A stretch of DNA of 64,000 bases from Arachis hypogaea. Its lineage: Eukaryota; Streptophyta; Magnoliopsida; Fabales; Fabaceae. The notes under the pieces are model-generated. The model searched no databases. It was not told the DNA's origin and worked only from the letters and a program-made list of their open reading frames with translations. A program made the position numbers and the translations under genes. Position 1 is the stretch's first letter; the number at the start of each line of letters is the position of its first letter. Below, one piece after another: positions 34,166 to 46,365 of this stretch. The stretch lies in NCBI RefSeq assembly GCF_003086295.3, contig NC_092051.1, positions 82,468,445 to 82,532,444 of the forward strand, given 5' to 3'.

Positions 34166-36164
34166 ACGTAAATCTCTTATTTTAGGTGAGAAATATATAC
34201 CATTTGAATTATAGTCTATTGGCTGATATGTGATAATTTTATTATGTTGTTCTCTCCCTTTTGGATCGAGAATTTTGAACCAATTAAAAAAAATAAAATT
34301 ATAACTCTTCTTTCTTTTAAACTCAGGTTATTCCTGAAAAAAAAAAACCCTCAAGTTATGTATTGCCAGTAGAAATGAGTAAATTAAATTTCTTCACATT
34401 CTTAATTATTCTCATAGATCAAGATTGAATATCAATCACATTTTTAATGGAAATAATCATCTAAAGTAAAAAAAGGATTAAATTATATATTAATTTTACT
34501 AACTTGATTTAATGATAATTAAATTTTTTTATTTTTTTTTATCTCATCACCTCTTTATTTTAGAAGAACTTAATTCACAGATAATAAATTGTTTCCTCAT
34601 TTATTACCACTTTATTTTTTGTTGGGTGGTAGGAGTACTTAGCAGTAAAATTTAACTGGGTGCATTTTAATTTTATACTATAATAATGATGTAAATATTT
34701 ATGTCAAATTGTCAACATATATTAATTGTTTGAGTAAGTTTATAAGGAAATTCGAGTTATCTTTTTTATTTAAAAAATTTTTAAAATAGTAAAAATAATG
34801 TTGTGTTTGGATATTTTATACAAAAGGATGTTTTTATTTATCAATTATATTTAAGTACAATAATATAAAAATAGTTTTTGTTTATTTATTATATGAATTT
34901 TTTTTAAGAAAAAGATTTCTTTTAAAAAATATAAATTATAACTTCTCGAAAAAAATATTTTTTAATTTTTTAGTACTTTTATTTTTTATTACTAAAAATT
35001 TATTAAATACAAAAAAATAAAAAAAAATTTATTAAAATTTTTTTTTTATATATAAAATTAATGGTACCTTGCACAACCACTAATAATACTAACTACTGCT
35101 ACTATACTCTTTAGTCTTTACTGTTGATTTTCCATGTTATATAATTATAGATTTTGGTAATAAGTAAAAGGTTGAACTTTGAAGAGCTAATCTTCAGTTG
35201 TAGGATGGACCTTTTGTAAGGAATTGAGTTGTCTTAATTAAGAGAGAGATATAGATGAAACGGAGTAAGGTATAATTAATAGATAATGCTACATAATTAA
35301 ATTGTTTTAGTGACTAATTAATAAATTCAATCAAATTAGTCTAATAATACTTTATTGGTACAATAAAAATCAATTAAAAAAACACATAAAAAGTAAAAAA
35401 ATAATTAAATTATAAATTTAATTACAAAAATAATTTGTGCATTCTTTCGTAATCAATAATTCTCTATTGTCACAAATCTCTCTAAGATTCGGTTTGGATA
35501 AACAGTTTAATTAAATTGTTTTTGAAAAAATAGATTAAACAATAAATGATTATATTAAAAGTAATTTATATATAAATTATTTTGTGTTTAGATTTTTAGT
35601 TCTAAAAGTGCTTATTTTATAGAAATGTAATAAAAAGTAGTAGTATTATGAAAGAAGTTATTTTTTTTAACTTTTTATAAACTCCTAAATAGCTTCTTAA
35701 AACACTGCAATTTGATTTTAAAAATTACATCTGACATTAATATTACTATTTTTCATAAATCAAAAATTCAAAAAAATTACTTTTTGACTTTCTAACCGAT
35801 GCGTAATGGTAACACTAATTACAATTTGTTCTAATTAATTACTTAAATTCCACAATACGAATAACCCACACAAACATCATCAACTACTATTCAATTCATC
35901 CAAGTCTATATACTCATATAGCATTTTCCATAGTAGTTTTAAGTCTTTCTCATACAAATTGACGGAACATACGCATTATCTAGAATAACATCAATCATTA
36001 GGATTATTACCAAAACCCAGTCAATAATAGTGATATTGAATTACTTTATTAGAATTTTCTTCATTCAAAGGCTTTAGTGCTTTATTTAATTTTATACGTG
36101 AAGCCTTTGTCTCATACATCTCTATCAATGGTTAATCTATAGTTTCATCATCATCTTGATCAAC

Positions 36165-36225
<61 letters not shown>

Positions 36226-38735
36226 TATGCTTTTCATTTTTCAATATATAACATGTGTTCGCTTCCAATCTCCTACATACCTTATGTATTGATCCACATA
36301 AATATTCACAATTTCATAATCTCCACCTACCTACTAACTATTGTAATTGATTAAATTACATTTCATCTCCGGATTTGGAAGTAATTAAGGAATAAATCCG
36401 CGAGTATACATGTGTCGTTGATGTAATAATCCTGATTCTAGTTTCTTGTCTCAATCTTTAACAGCTAAACAAAAGCGTCGGCAATTATTGTTATTGGGCA
36501 CAATACAAAACACATTCATACGTATTCTCGTCTATCTATTAAAAAAGGCTAAACAAAGTGGACTCAACAACTGCTTAATTGGTTGATGAAGCTAACATGG
36601 TTTCTTTAATTAATTAACCTTAGTTTTATTTTTCTAAGGCACTAAGAGGATTCCCCATTTCTTTATTAATGCATTATATTATTGTTACTTTGCTTATTAT
36701 TCTATTTACATGACACCATTAATTAATAATAAAAAATAAACTAAGAATCCGTATTATTGTTTATTATTATTTTACCTTTGTTTTCTTTAATTTTTTAAAA
36801 ATGAAAAAGAACATATGCTTCTCTCTGTAATTTCTCTCTTTCATCCAATAACAAAAAAAAAAAAAAAAAAAACATACAACCTTATAAAAATGCAGTGAAA
36901 TTATCTGAAGAATGGAGCCAAGCTGTCAGGGGGGACACATACTAATAATAATACCAAAAAATGCTTGGGTCCATAAGGATACACCATAAATAGAGAACAT
37001 ACGTGGGGGTGATTGATGCTTCCTTCGTTTTGTCTTCAAAATGAAGCATAATGTTATTAATTTATAGAGGTCTTAATGCAATATGCAATATTTGAGTTGA
37101 GTTGGGTATGGACTGAAATTAAAGGAGTGGGGGCGTAGTGGCAGAAGCAAGTTTCACATTCCTTCTAATGTGCATGTGAATAGACTCCGCGTGCCTTTCT
37201 TGGACTAGACATTGCACCTTCTTCATTCTTCAATCTTCCCTTACATTTCCTTCTTCGACTTCAATCCTAAGGTTGTCCACACGTCTTCGTCCTCACACCA
37301 TTGACTATACCATTCATCGCTATATATATGATATAATAATTAGAATATAAAAATTCTTATTGATTTGTACGTTACAACTCCGCCATAATCAATGATAAAG
37401 TCAAATTTTGAGTTAATTATATTATGTGTAACATTATACGTTGGTTACAATAGACTATAATCAATCTTATTATTGTAATTAATAATCCAATGATAACTGA
37501 TCATACGAATAAAGATAAATTCCTATTCATCCATCTATAAAGAAATTTTCAGAAGAGGGAAAGAGGTACGTCTTTGTAAAAAGAAAAACATCACAAGTAA
37601 CACACATATATTGATTTGAGTGTTGAGTGTCTTTTATAGGTAAAGATATTCTATATTCTTGGTAGTCCGATTTATATTCCATTCACCTCAAAAATATTGA
37701 TGAGCTTAAAACCCTGGTTGAACAAGCTATACCACATGAAGATCAATCAAGTCAGAACACTTATTAGTTAATTTATTGATTGTTTAGTAATTATTTTTTT
37801 TTTGTTATTATCTTCATCAATTGCTAAGATAATTTTAAAAAAAATGTTAGGAACCAACACTTATTAATATTTGCTAATATTTTGCTCCAATACTTTATTT
37901 TATATTATTCCAATTTAAGTTTAGAGTTTAGAGTCTAAAATTTAATATAAAAATATTTTTATCGACTAAATGTTTGCAAAAAATAATAAATTTTATTAAT
38001 ATTGTAATATATTTTTTTTAAGATTTGAAACCGAACAAATTTTAGAGAATCGGACAAATTTACTAAACCCCCTCCTCCCTTCAAAATTGCTTTGGTGGAT
38101 TAGTTTCTTTCTTTTTTTTGAAAAAAGAAAAACGATTAATAAGATAGTACCCGTTCAGAATTTTCCCTTTTTGCTAGAAAAATCTTATCCATATACACAC
38201 GTTGAATGAACCAAACCAATACTATATGTGCACCAAAATGTACTGAACAGAGTCTCAGAAATTAAGGGCAATATAATATCCATCTATCCACGCAATAATG
38301 CATTATTAACTTCAAATACATTGTTTTAATTTGTGGTCTATACTCTATACAACCGATAATCAATTGTTGCAATGTTTAAATCAGTATTATTTTGATTAAT
38401 CTCCCGGTTGACATAGCAACGACACTCTTCTGTTACACGCTAAACTTTGGTAGAACAAGAAAAGTATTAATTTGCTCCTTAGCCTTGTACATAATTATTT
38501 TGTATCACAATAATATTAGGAAGCGGTAGAATGTAAAAATTTAATCTTTAATAGTAAAAGAAGGAAAAAAATTATATACATTATATTACAGTATATTAAA
38601 AAGTTCTACAAATATAATTATTTAAAGAATTATTTTAATATGGTTATATGGATTTTTTTTAAATAAATTAAATAAATATATTATTTTGAAAATAAATAAT
38701 TTGTACCGTTTTTCTGAAATTGCATCCTATTATTA
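34166..38735. other. Intergenic AT-rich region
   Basis: No gene or RNA was recognised. A (TA)n microsatellite lies at 36167-36217. A short repeat resembling one in CSLA intron 5 (TTTAGAGTTTAGA...AAAAATAATAAATT) lies at about 37918-38000 and may be a MITE relic. Confidence 0.5.
36167..36217. repeat. (TA)n microsatellite
   Basis: Uninterrupted TA dinucleotide run of about 25 units. Confidence 0.95.
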
Positions 38736-38763
38736 TTGATTTCGTTTACGGTATAAACGAAAT
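38736..38763. repeat. Isolated palindrome related to the MULE subterminal repeat
   Basis: ATTTCGTTTAC...GTATAAACGAAAT resembles the CTCGTTTACA...TGTAAACGAG units of the MULE at 18108-20047. It is preceded by similar AT-rich sequence (AAATAAATAATTTG). Probably a relic terminus of a related element whose other end is not visible. Confidence 0.5.
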
Positions 38764-38949
38764 AATTTTAAATGTATTTTGTTTGCACACAGATAGGGAA
38801 GGCCTAGAATATATTGTCGAACATACTGCATTCACACACCAAAAGGTGACTATCATAGTACGGTACAATACTGATATCATATACTGTTCTGGGACAACAA
38901 CTCTGCGGTGCTTGTAATAACCTTGGCACACTACAAGAAAAATCATTTT

Positions 38950-39310
38950 TAGCGGCTATTTATTTTAGTTTTAGTGGCAATAAAAATAGCCCCTAATACA
39001 TTTACCGGCAATTAGACATTAGCCGTCTTATGCTCTGTCGTTAAAAGGTTTTAGAGGCAATTATAACATTTACCGAAAAACCATTTTAATGGCTACAAAA
39101 AGTATATAACTTTTAGTGACCATTTTCTTGGCAATTTATATGGCTACTAAAAGTAATTCTAAGATTGCAATGTTATTCACTTTTAGTGGCCATTACTATT
39201 GCCGCTAAAACCTATTTTACCGGCAATTTATATGGCCACTAAAAATAATTCTAAAATAGTAATATTATTCACTTTTAGTTGCCATTACTATTGCCGCTAA
39301 AATCTTAAGA
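38950..39310. repeat. CACTA subterminal repeat block
   Basis: Repeated TTTTAGTGGC(A/C)A, GCCGCTAAAA and ATATGGC(T/C)ACTAAAA units in alternating orientation, with a ~110-bp near-duplicate around 39115-39195 and 39180-39300. In known CACTA elements such repeats bind the TNPA-like protein. Confidence 0.78.
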
Positions 39311-39572
39311 CTTTTTTAATTATACTCTTTCAAAAATAACAACCTATCTTTTTTTTAAATTTCAAATTATTTTTACCAACAATTATTATTATTGTATATA
39401 ATATAAATATACTAAAATTAATTACTACAAAATAAAATATTTCATTAAATTTAAAATATTTATACATAAATTTCTCTTAAAAAAGATACAAGGCCAAAAA
39501 TAATGACTTGCAATTCACTTTTGTATAGATAGAATCCTATATATCAGTATTAAAAGTAGACCATCCATCACT

Positions 39573-40954
39573 TTAATGTTTTTGTATAGATACAAGGCCA
39601 ACTAAATGAACTGTGCCAGTTCGCTTATCCCTCACTTTAATGCTTGAAGAACCTGTCATGCAACAAAAATGATATTATTACATGTAAAAAGTCAATTTTG
39701 AATTAAAATTAAAATCCTGTAATTTTATTACTAATTCTAACCCAAACTTAAATGACTTGCAAACAGATAATGCGACTTGACTTTCTTTTCAAAAAACCAA
39801 AAAATGATACTCACAGTTGTACTCGGTCCACCCATTAACTTGACTTTTAAAGTTGTAAAAGACAAATTTATTTGAAAACACCAAATCTACAATAGATAAA
39901 TGAAAAGTATTGTTGAAATTCAGACATTACTAAGCATAATAGCAATAAATCATAAAGTTGGCATGGGCAAAGGTTTTTAAGAAAAATACCACCCAGTAAA
40001 GTCATATTCTTGTTATCTCTGGATTGAGTCCCACTGTTTTGCCAACCAATGCACCAGAAGTTACCCTACAGACAGGCCATATTAGTATTTAACTTATATA
40101 AGTATTATACATAATGATTAAGAGGCACTACATGTGGTGCTTTGCACTCTTTCAAATGGAATGAAATTGGAAAGATGAGGAAAGAAGATTGATGCAAGCT
40201 GCACTTTTTGCAAGTGTCCATGTTGTTATTGATATAGTTGCTCATTTTAAAAGAATACTAAGATATCTCTTACTACATTACATTTTAATAAGTTATTTTT
40301 ATTTCATAAGCATATCTAATTTCTTTCGCTCATCATCTATGCTAGTAAATTTTTCAAATTAATGTTGTACTGGAACTGCAGTCTCAAACAGAAAGCTTAT
40401 AACACACTTGAGAAGTAAATGACAAAGATAAAGCTTGAGTGGCTCAAATGACAGAATAAGCCAACAATAGGTCCCAAAACAAGGGTCAACAACCCTTTGA
40501 TAGCCATAACAACAAAGATATAATGGGTTTGTTGTGTACTTATAGAAGCAAATAGATAATCATGTGGATAAACCTTCAAGGAGAGTCCATTTTCAAAATA
40601 GAAAGTGACAAGCGGAAATCCATCATTAACACTGCAACATCGAAACAAATAGCAGTTACAAAACTAAATGGAGAGATACTAGAAGTCATTTGGTACACTA
40701 AGGGACGTGACTAGTTACTGAAGCACCCCGTTGATACATACTAAATGATTTCAGAAAAGTAAAGTGATAAAAACATATTGCAAAAACACCACCTCCATTT
40801 ACTCCATTTAAACAATGAGCAAACATGTTTTTCACTTTTCCAGAAGAAGCAAGTTGTGAAATCAATGAAGAATTAGCTTTTCCAAATCCAAGTATTCCAT
40901 CAAGTGCTTCTTCATTTGATGAGCTTAGCTCTCCAGACTGTCTAGCACCATACC
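39573..40954 (-). pseudogene. A1-family aspartic protease fragment (captured)
   Basis: Four exon-like blocks (minus): ~40776-40954 (GARQSGELSSSNEEALDGIL, GFGKANSSLISQLASSGKV, FAHCLNGVNGGG), ~40550-40631 (VNDGFPLVTFYFENGLSLKV, YPHDYLF), 39990-40065 (FWCIGWQNSGTQSRDNKN) and 39573-39652 (SSIKVRDKRTGTVHLVG). These match the middle and C-terminal parts of plant pepsin-like proteases of the ASPR/'aspartic proteinase-like' group. The N-terminal half with the first DTG and exons between the first and second blocks, including the second catalytic Asp, are missing. Splice-like borders (GTTGCAG, CTGTAGG) remain. No active enzyme can be made. Confidence 0.82.
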
Positions 40955-41112
40955 TTAAAAAAAAAAAAAAAAATCAAACTTTCATGTTAAATTGGAAGGC
41001 AAAAAAAATAAAAAACAGAGGACATATTTAAGTATATCAAGTTAATTTATCATATACAATTACCTATGAACACCATTACTTGCCTCACAAGGCTTCATAG
41101 AGAAAGATTTAC

Positions 41113-41683
41113 CTTTGCAAGTTGGTTTTTGGGGCTTGGCAAGACACCAAGATACAGTTCCTCTTTCACCTGGCACGGAAGGGTTTGCAGCGTGGGTGTC
41201 AAAGGTTGAAGGCTGGTGGTGGAAGATTGCAGCAAAGAACCAGGTAGAGTTGACTCCAATTCATTGTGAAGATCATTAATCCACTGCAGTAACTCCCTCA
41301 AGTAGTCGATTGCATCCCCAAGTATCGAAGTCCTATCCATCTATGAAAATGAAATACATTAGAATGTATAATCCCTAAATCCTTAACACATCAAAAGAAT
41401 GCATTAACTAATTAACAACATAATCTGAGGTAGAACTTGTCATGAACATCTATGTGACCAGTAATTCAACAAGACACCAAGGCATCAACATCAGCCAATT
41501 GATATAACACTTAAACAAATCAACAATTATAACTACTGTTCTCACTCAATAGTCCAAATATCAAAAGGCTTCACAAATCACAAACCTTGCTAATCTTTGG
41601 CACAATAGACCTAAGCATGTACAACCTATCATTAAGCATCTTCCTGCGCCACCTCTCGGCCATGAGATTCTTCATCGGCATCC
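41113..41683 (-). pseudogene. ICE1/SCRM-like bHLH fragment (captured), cut by element D
   Basis: Exon 1 remnant (41586-41683) reads [20 protein letters not shown] then [10 protein letters not shown]. After a GT...AG intron, exon 2 (41113-41340, exactly 76 codons) reads [35 protein letters not shown] and [18 protein letters not shown], with a donor after it. This is the bHLH and following segment of the ICE1/SCREAM family (cold response and stomatal development). In the basic region ERRRR has become ERWRR and KK has become KM. The N-terminal part is separated by element D, and the C-terminal ACT-like domain is absent. It lies directly upstream of the protease fragment on the same strand. Confidence 0.85.
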
Positions 41684-43361
41684 TGATGAGGGAAAACGAT
41701 TCCACACAAACTCACCGGCAAGTGTATCGGGTCGCATTAAGTAGTAAAACTCACAAAAGTGAGGTCGATCCCACATGGATTGATGGATTGAGCAACTTTA
41801 GTATAGTGATGAATTTAATTAAGCGAATATTTGATGAATTAGGTGAAATTTGGTCAATAGAAAATAAATTGCAAATAAACTAAAGTGCAGAATGAAAAAT
41901 TGCAGAATCTTAAAGTGCAGAAGAAGTAAATTGCAGAAACTTAGAATGTAAGAAATTGAAATAGCTGAAACTTAAATTGCAAGAAAGGTAAATGACTGAA
42001 ACTTAAAGTGCAAGAAATTTAAAGTGCAGAATCTGAATTGCTAAGAAACTTAAATTGCATGAATAATAGAGGGAATTGGGTGCTGGGACTTAACACAAAA
42101 CTGAAAAATTTAAACTGCAGTAATTTAAAAGACTCTCAAGTGCAGAAATTTAAACTTGTACCAAACAGAAAAGGAACAATTGCAGAAGAAAGAAAAATGG
42201 GAAGTAAACCAAGATCAGATCTAAAATTCTAAAGAAAATTATGAATAGGAAAAATAAAAGGAAATTCCAAGGTGAAGCAATTCAAAAGAATTGATTAATC
42301 AGAGTTCCAAAACGCCAAAAACAGAAAAGAAAAGTTGCAGAGGAATAAGAGTAGAAAGAAAACTCAGATCTGATCTCCAAATCTTAAATTCTAAAAAGGA
42401 AAAATTAAAAGAAATATCCCATCCTTTTTTTTGAAATCAAATTCTTCTCTATTTATACACTTTCCAATTCTGTCATCTAGTGCTTGGAGTGGGCTTTTTG
42501 GCCATTGTTGCAGTGGGTCAAAATGACACTTGATTTCAGCTTCCAGGGGAACGTTGCATTCTCAAAGTGAGTGCAGCGTTCATTCGTTCTCGGGCATCCC
42601 TTGTGTTCTTATCCATCGATGCATACGCGTCACATATGCGTGTGCGTCGCTGCCAACTTCAGCCTCAGCCATGCTTGCGCTTCCCATTCACGCGTACGCG
42701 TGCTTCAATAGCGTTCTCTTATCGAGCGCTACGTTCGCGCCAACAACGCTACCCACGCGTTTGCGTCCTCTGCACGTGCGCGTGGGTAGCAAAATATCAA
42801 TTCAATGCTTTAGCGCCACTTATGCGTTTGCGTGCTTCCTTCCAAATTCTCCATCGATGCGTGCGCGTCAATTGCAAAACTCAAATTCCAATTTTGAATT
42901 TGCCTGAAAATGTTGAGTTAATAAACGTAGCGCTCCTTTTGAAACGAGCGCCAATCACTTTCACACGTACGCGTCATGCACGCGTACGCGTGGATCTTCA
43001 AACTTTGTTGCACGACGCGTCAGCGTCCTGTACGTGTGCGCGTCGCAAGTGAGCGTGGCGTTCTTTATTTGAACGCAATGTTATTCTGCAGTGCCCTTCT
43101 TTCCCTTCATTTTTCACCTAAAATAAACCAAACAAGCAATCAAAGTCTCACCAAAATCACAAATTTTTCGCATCATTCATAATAATCACCTAATTCTTGC
43201 ATAAATCTCATGATTTTGTATACAGTTAGTGATGTTTGATTGAATCAAGATAAACATAAAATTCCACTCCAATCACTTACTTATTGTGTAAGAAAGTGCA
43301 TAAAACCTAATGAAACAAATGAAAAATGCTTGTAAAACTAGCATAAGATGACTTGTCATCA
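41684..43361 (-). repeat. 3' LTR of element D (1678 bp)
   Basis: It begins TGATGAGGG on plus and ends GTCATCA, next to the conserved AACACCAAACTTAAAT motif. It contains AAGTGCAGAA-type repeats (41880-42200) and a CGCGTACGCG palindrome array. Compared with the copy at 59701 it has about 300 bp where the other has about 48, and lacks about 80 bp of the palindrome array. Confidence 0.87.
42600..43060. repeat. CACGCGTACGCGTG palindrome array in the element D LTR
   Basis: Repeated CACGCGTACGCGTG and variants (CGCATACGCGTC, ACGCGTTTGCGTC, GTGCGCGTGGG, GATGCGTGCGCGTC) spaced by AT-rich or GCGCTA-type sequence. Frames through the array (up to 161 codons) are low-complexity artefacts. Confidence 0.85.
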
Positions 43362-44545
43362 CAACACCAAACTTAAATCTTGCTTGTCCCCAAGCAAGCA
43401 CTAAAACATGAGAAGACATGAGAGGAAACAGAAAATCATATATGTCCTTATTTAGCAGGTAATTGAATTTGGTTCATGGGGTTTTATGCAGATGTAATTG
43501 AAGTTCTACTTTTATTAGTTTTCAGGATTGAAATGTCCCTTTAAGTGATAACCAAAGTTGCTGCTGTGAACTTTATTATTTATCCATCCTTTGTGTTTTG
43601 ATTTTCTTTTGTTTTTCTGGTAGGAAGCTTACATTTTTATTCACAGCTAAGTGTTATGTGTTGCAGCAGCTTTTTAGCTTTGTTTTTCAGTCAACACATC
43701 TTCACTACAGACACTTGGCTCACACTTCATCCTAAGACATTGATATCCAGCACCTCTTTGGGTTACTAAATGCCTTGTAACTAGGTTGCTCTTGATAATG
43801 GACTTTCAGTTGATAATCCTGGATTAATCAACCCAAGTTACCAAGTTTTAAAATACTCCTTAGAACCTAATTGTCCAAGTAGATCCTAGTACAAGAAGCA
43901 CCACAGGCATATGTCCTCAGGTCTAAGCTATTGGTGTCTAGCCTTATTATTTGTTTCTTTCATTTTTGTTGCCAATTCTTGGCTTTTCTTCCTTTCCTTT
44001 CTTGTTCTTTCTTTTCCCAAGGATATTTATTCATTAAGAGTTCACAAACAGCAGTCTAGTTCATACTATAAAGGAAAATCCTAACCTTTATCTTTTACTA
44101 GTGAGCTTACTTTAGCAATCAAACATATATACCACTGAACTTTATTATTATTCCTACCACATTGGACAATCATTTTCTGTTTCAACATTTTTTATTTTAT
44201 TCATGCAGAGGAAAACAAGACATACATTCAAGTAGGATGAGTGATGCACAAGTAAACTATCATCATAATGTAAAACAAGAAAACTTATTCAAAAGTTTAA
44301 AAGTGCAGATATATAATCTTAATCATAAAAATGCATAAGATGAAAAACTTGGAAGGCATATCATTTTTCAGAGGTGCATATTCCTTATTGTCTAAGATTA
44401 TGAAAGAACTCCACCACCTCTACTTTTTATGCTTTTTTCCTTTGCTGGATTCTCCTCTCTTCTTTGGCGCATGCTTCTTCTTCTTTCTGAGTTCTACTTG
44501 TTCTTCAAACATCTCCATCGGAGCCTTGGAATGATCTATTTGATC
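43362..44545 (-). other. 3' non-coding interior of element D
   Basis: It runs from the second ORF to the 3' LTR. The motif complementary to TTGCTTGGGGACAAGCAAG and AAGTTTGGTGTTG immediately precedes the LTR, as in elements E and F, and marks the family's 3' end. No coding sequence. Confidence 0.7.
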
Positions 44546-45923
44546 TCAGAGACCAGCATCCTTAAATGCCTTGTCCATTCTCTCTATATTTCTTTTGGCC
44601 CTCACTCTTTGTGTGTCTCCTAGCTCGGGCCACTGTTGATATGGCTTGATCTCTTGGTTTATCACTGGCATGCCATAGACTATGTAGTTTATCTTTGCTT
44701 GAGTATCTATGTCGTACTCCATCCTGTCTACCTGCCTAGCCTCTCCAGCTGTGTGATATATATTCTTCCATTGATGAAGATCTTGGATGTACCTTTCTTG
44801 CCTGGCTTGTTGTTGAAATAATTTGTTGAATGATTCTTGATTTTGTGCCTCTTGTTCCCTCTGCCTATCCAGGGATCTTGCTTGAAATTCCCTTTGTTGA
44901 TCCATCATCTTACTTGGAAGGTCTCTTGTTGCTCCATCATTTGTAACTGCCAATTTGCTTGTTGCTCCTGAGCTCTCATGAATTGATGAGATAATTCTTC
45001 TATGCCAACTTTCATTTGGCTTAAATCCATGGTGTTAGAGGCTTGTCCTTCTTCCATTTGTGGTCTCTTTCTTCTTCCTTGGGGTCTTCTTTCTTGTTGA
45101 GTGTCAGTGTCCGTGGTACCTTCCATCCTTTGCTTGGTGATTCCTCTGCCTCCCTTTACCCAATCTGTATCTGCATCCTGAAAGAGTACTCCTGCTCTGT
45201 TGCACAGCCTCAATATGGTACTTCGGTGACCAAGTCTGCTTGATTTGTCGCTATCCTCAGCCATCTCTTGGATGCTATCTACTATGAGCTGTGGGACATT
45301 GATTTCTCCTCCTTTGAGTATGCAGTATGTCAGAATTGCTCTCTTTATTGTGACCTCTGAAGTATTTCCAGTAGGGGGTATGGATCTTTTTACTATCTTA
45401 TACCAACCTTTGGCCTTAGGTATGAGATCAATCCTCTTCAAGTAGCTTGGATCTCCATTTAAATCTCTTAACCATTTAATAGCTTATCAGGATCATTCTC
45501 ACCCTTCATTCTTTCATCAAAGCTGGGTTCTCCAAAGGGTATCACTCTTATTTGAAAAACCCTCATGATAGATGATGGGCTAAAATCCACATCGACCCCC
45601 CCTAACATAGCTCTTGTAGGGAGGGCTGGTTTTGCTTGGCCTTACAGCATTTGCATAGAACTTTCGTATCATGGTTGCACTTATGTCTATAAGAGGTTTA
45701 CACAGGAGTTCCCATTTTCTCTGCTCGATTATCCTTCTCATGATGGGGTACTCTCCTTCTTTCAATATGAAACCAATCTCTAGAATGACTTCTTTTGCTT
45801 CCGTCAACCTATGATATCGTGACTCATGAAATTGAGACTTAAATCTCTTATCATCATAGGTGGATGGTTCAGCTTCGACTGGCTGCTTTCCTTTTTTTTT
45901 TTTCTGGAGCTTGATGAGGCCAT
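44546..45923 (-). pseudogene. Second ORF of element D ('putative plant transposon protein' family)
   Basis: Starts MASSSSRKKKK at 45923, changes frame in a T-run (45891-45903), then reads DKRFKSQFHESRYHRLTEAK, EYPIMRRIIEQRKWELL, FYANAVRPSK, and after further breaks near 45480-45580 KAKGWYKIVKRSIPPTGNTS, SEVTIKRAILTYCILKGG and a Gln-rich coiled coil (AQEQQANWQLQMMEQQ). The (P/S)T-N-x-SEVTIxRA core is the signature of the domain annotated as putative plant transposon protein (I believe PF20167), found downstream of gag/pol in Athila-like elements. Function unknown. At least three frame disruptions. Confidence 0.75.
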
Positions 45924-46365
45924 TTGAATGGGGGTGCAATGGAGTATGAAAAGAAGACTTTGGATATAGCACGGCTTATGATGGAAGAAAAAAAAAAAGA
46001 CGAAGGGAAGTGGGCACAGTGTGATATTCTTGGTTGGAAGATATTGCATGAAAAGATTATATTAATAAGGCAAAGATGTGTAAGCTCAGGAAGTGTTACT
46101 AGCCAATTTACAGCAAGGATATAACTTATTGAAGCAAGATAAAGGCAATGGTGGTTCGGTCATTTTCAAATGAAGGGTGAGGATTGATGAAAAATTGATG
46201 AAGGTGTTGTTGAGAGAGTGGGAATGAACGGTGTGCATGTAGAGATGGATGAGGACAAAGATCACCTCTTCATTGAGCATAAGGCTCGGTCTCCAAGGTA
46301 TTGATTCTTGTAGATTTGTGCTTCCCAACCATGCACATGTGACCTACTTTTTCTCCTTGGGACAA
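45924..46365 (-). other. Element D interior left of element E
   Basis: Non-coding D sequence between the second ORF and the E insertion. Its last five bases, GACAA (46361-46365), are the E target duplication. Confidence 0.6.

Larger units (their letters stand above)
38929..41683. mobile_element. CACTA (En/Spm) element end carrying host gene fragments
   Basis: The terminus CACTACAAGAAAAATC at 38929 is the standard CACTA TIR. It is followed by about 380 bp of subterminal repeats (TTTTAGTGGC / GCCGCTAAAA in both orientations, 38950-39310), also typical. Then come minus-strand fragments of an aspartic protease and a bHLH gene, both with intron sequence, so the capture was at DNA level. No TNP1/TNP2 transposase is visible. 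The sequence is cut at 41683 by retroelement D, and the opposite TIR is not in the window. That the gene fragments lie inside the CACTA is an inference from adjacency. Confidence 0.72.

Noticed and set aside
40825..41031. Plus-strand 68-codon ORF next to the bHLH fragment
   Set aside because: It is the antisense of aspartic protease coding sequence (minus strand SGELSSSNEEALDGILGFGK) and ends in a poly-Lys run from an A-tract.
42530..43182. Plus-strand ORFs of 125 and 161 codons in the element D LTR
   Set aside because: They are translations of the CGCGTACGCG palindrome array; Arg/Ala/Cys-rich low complexity with no family resemblance.
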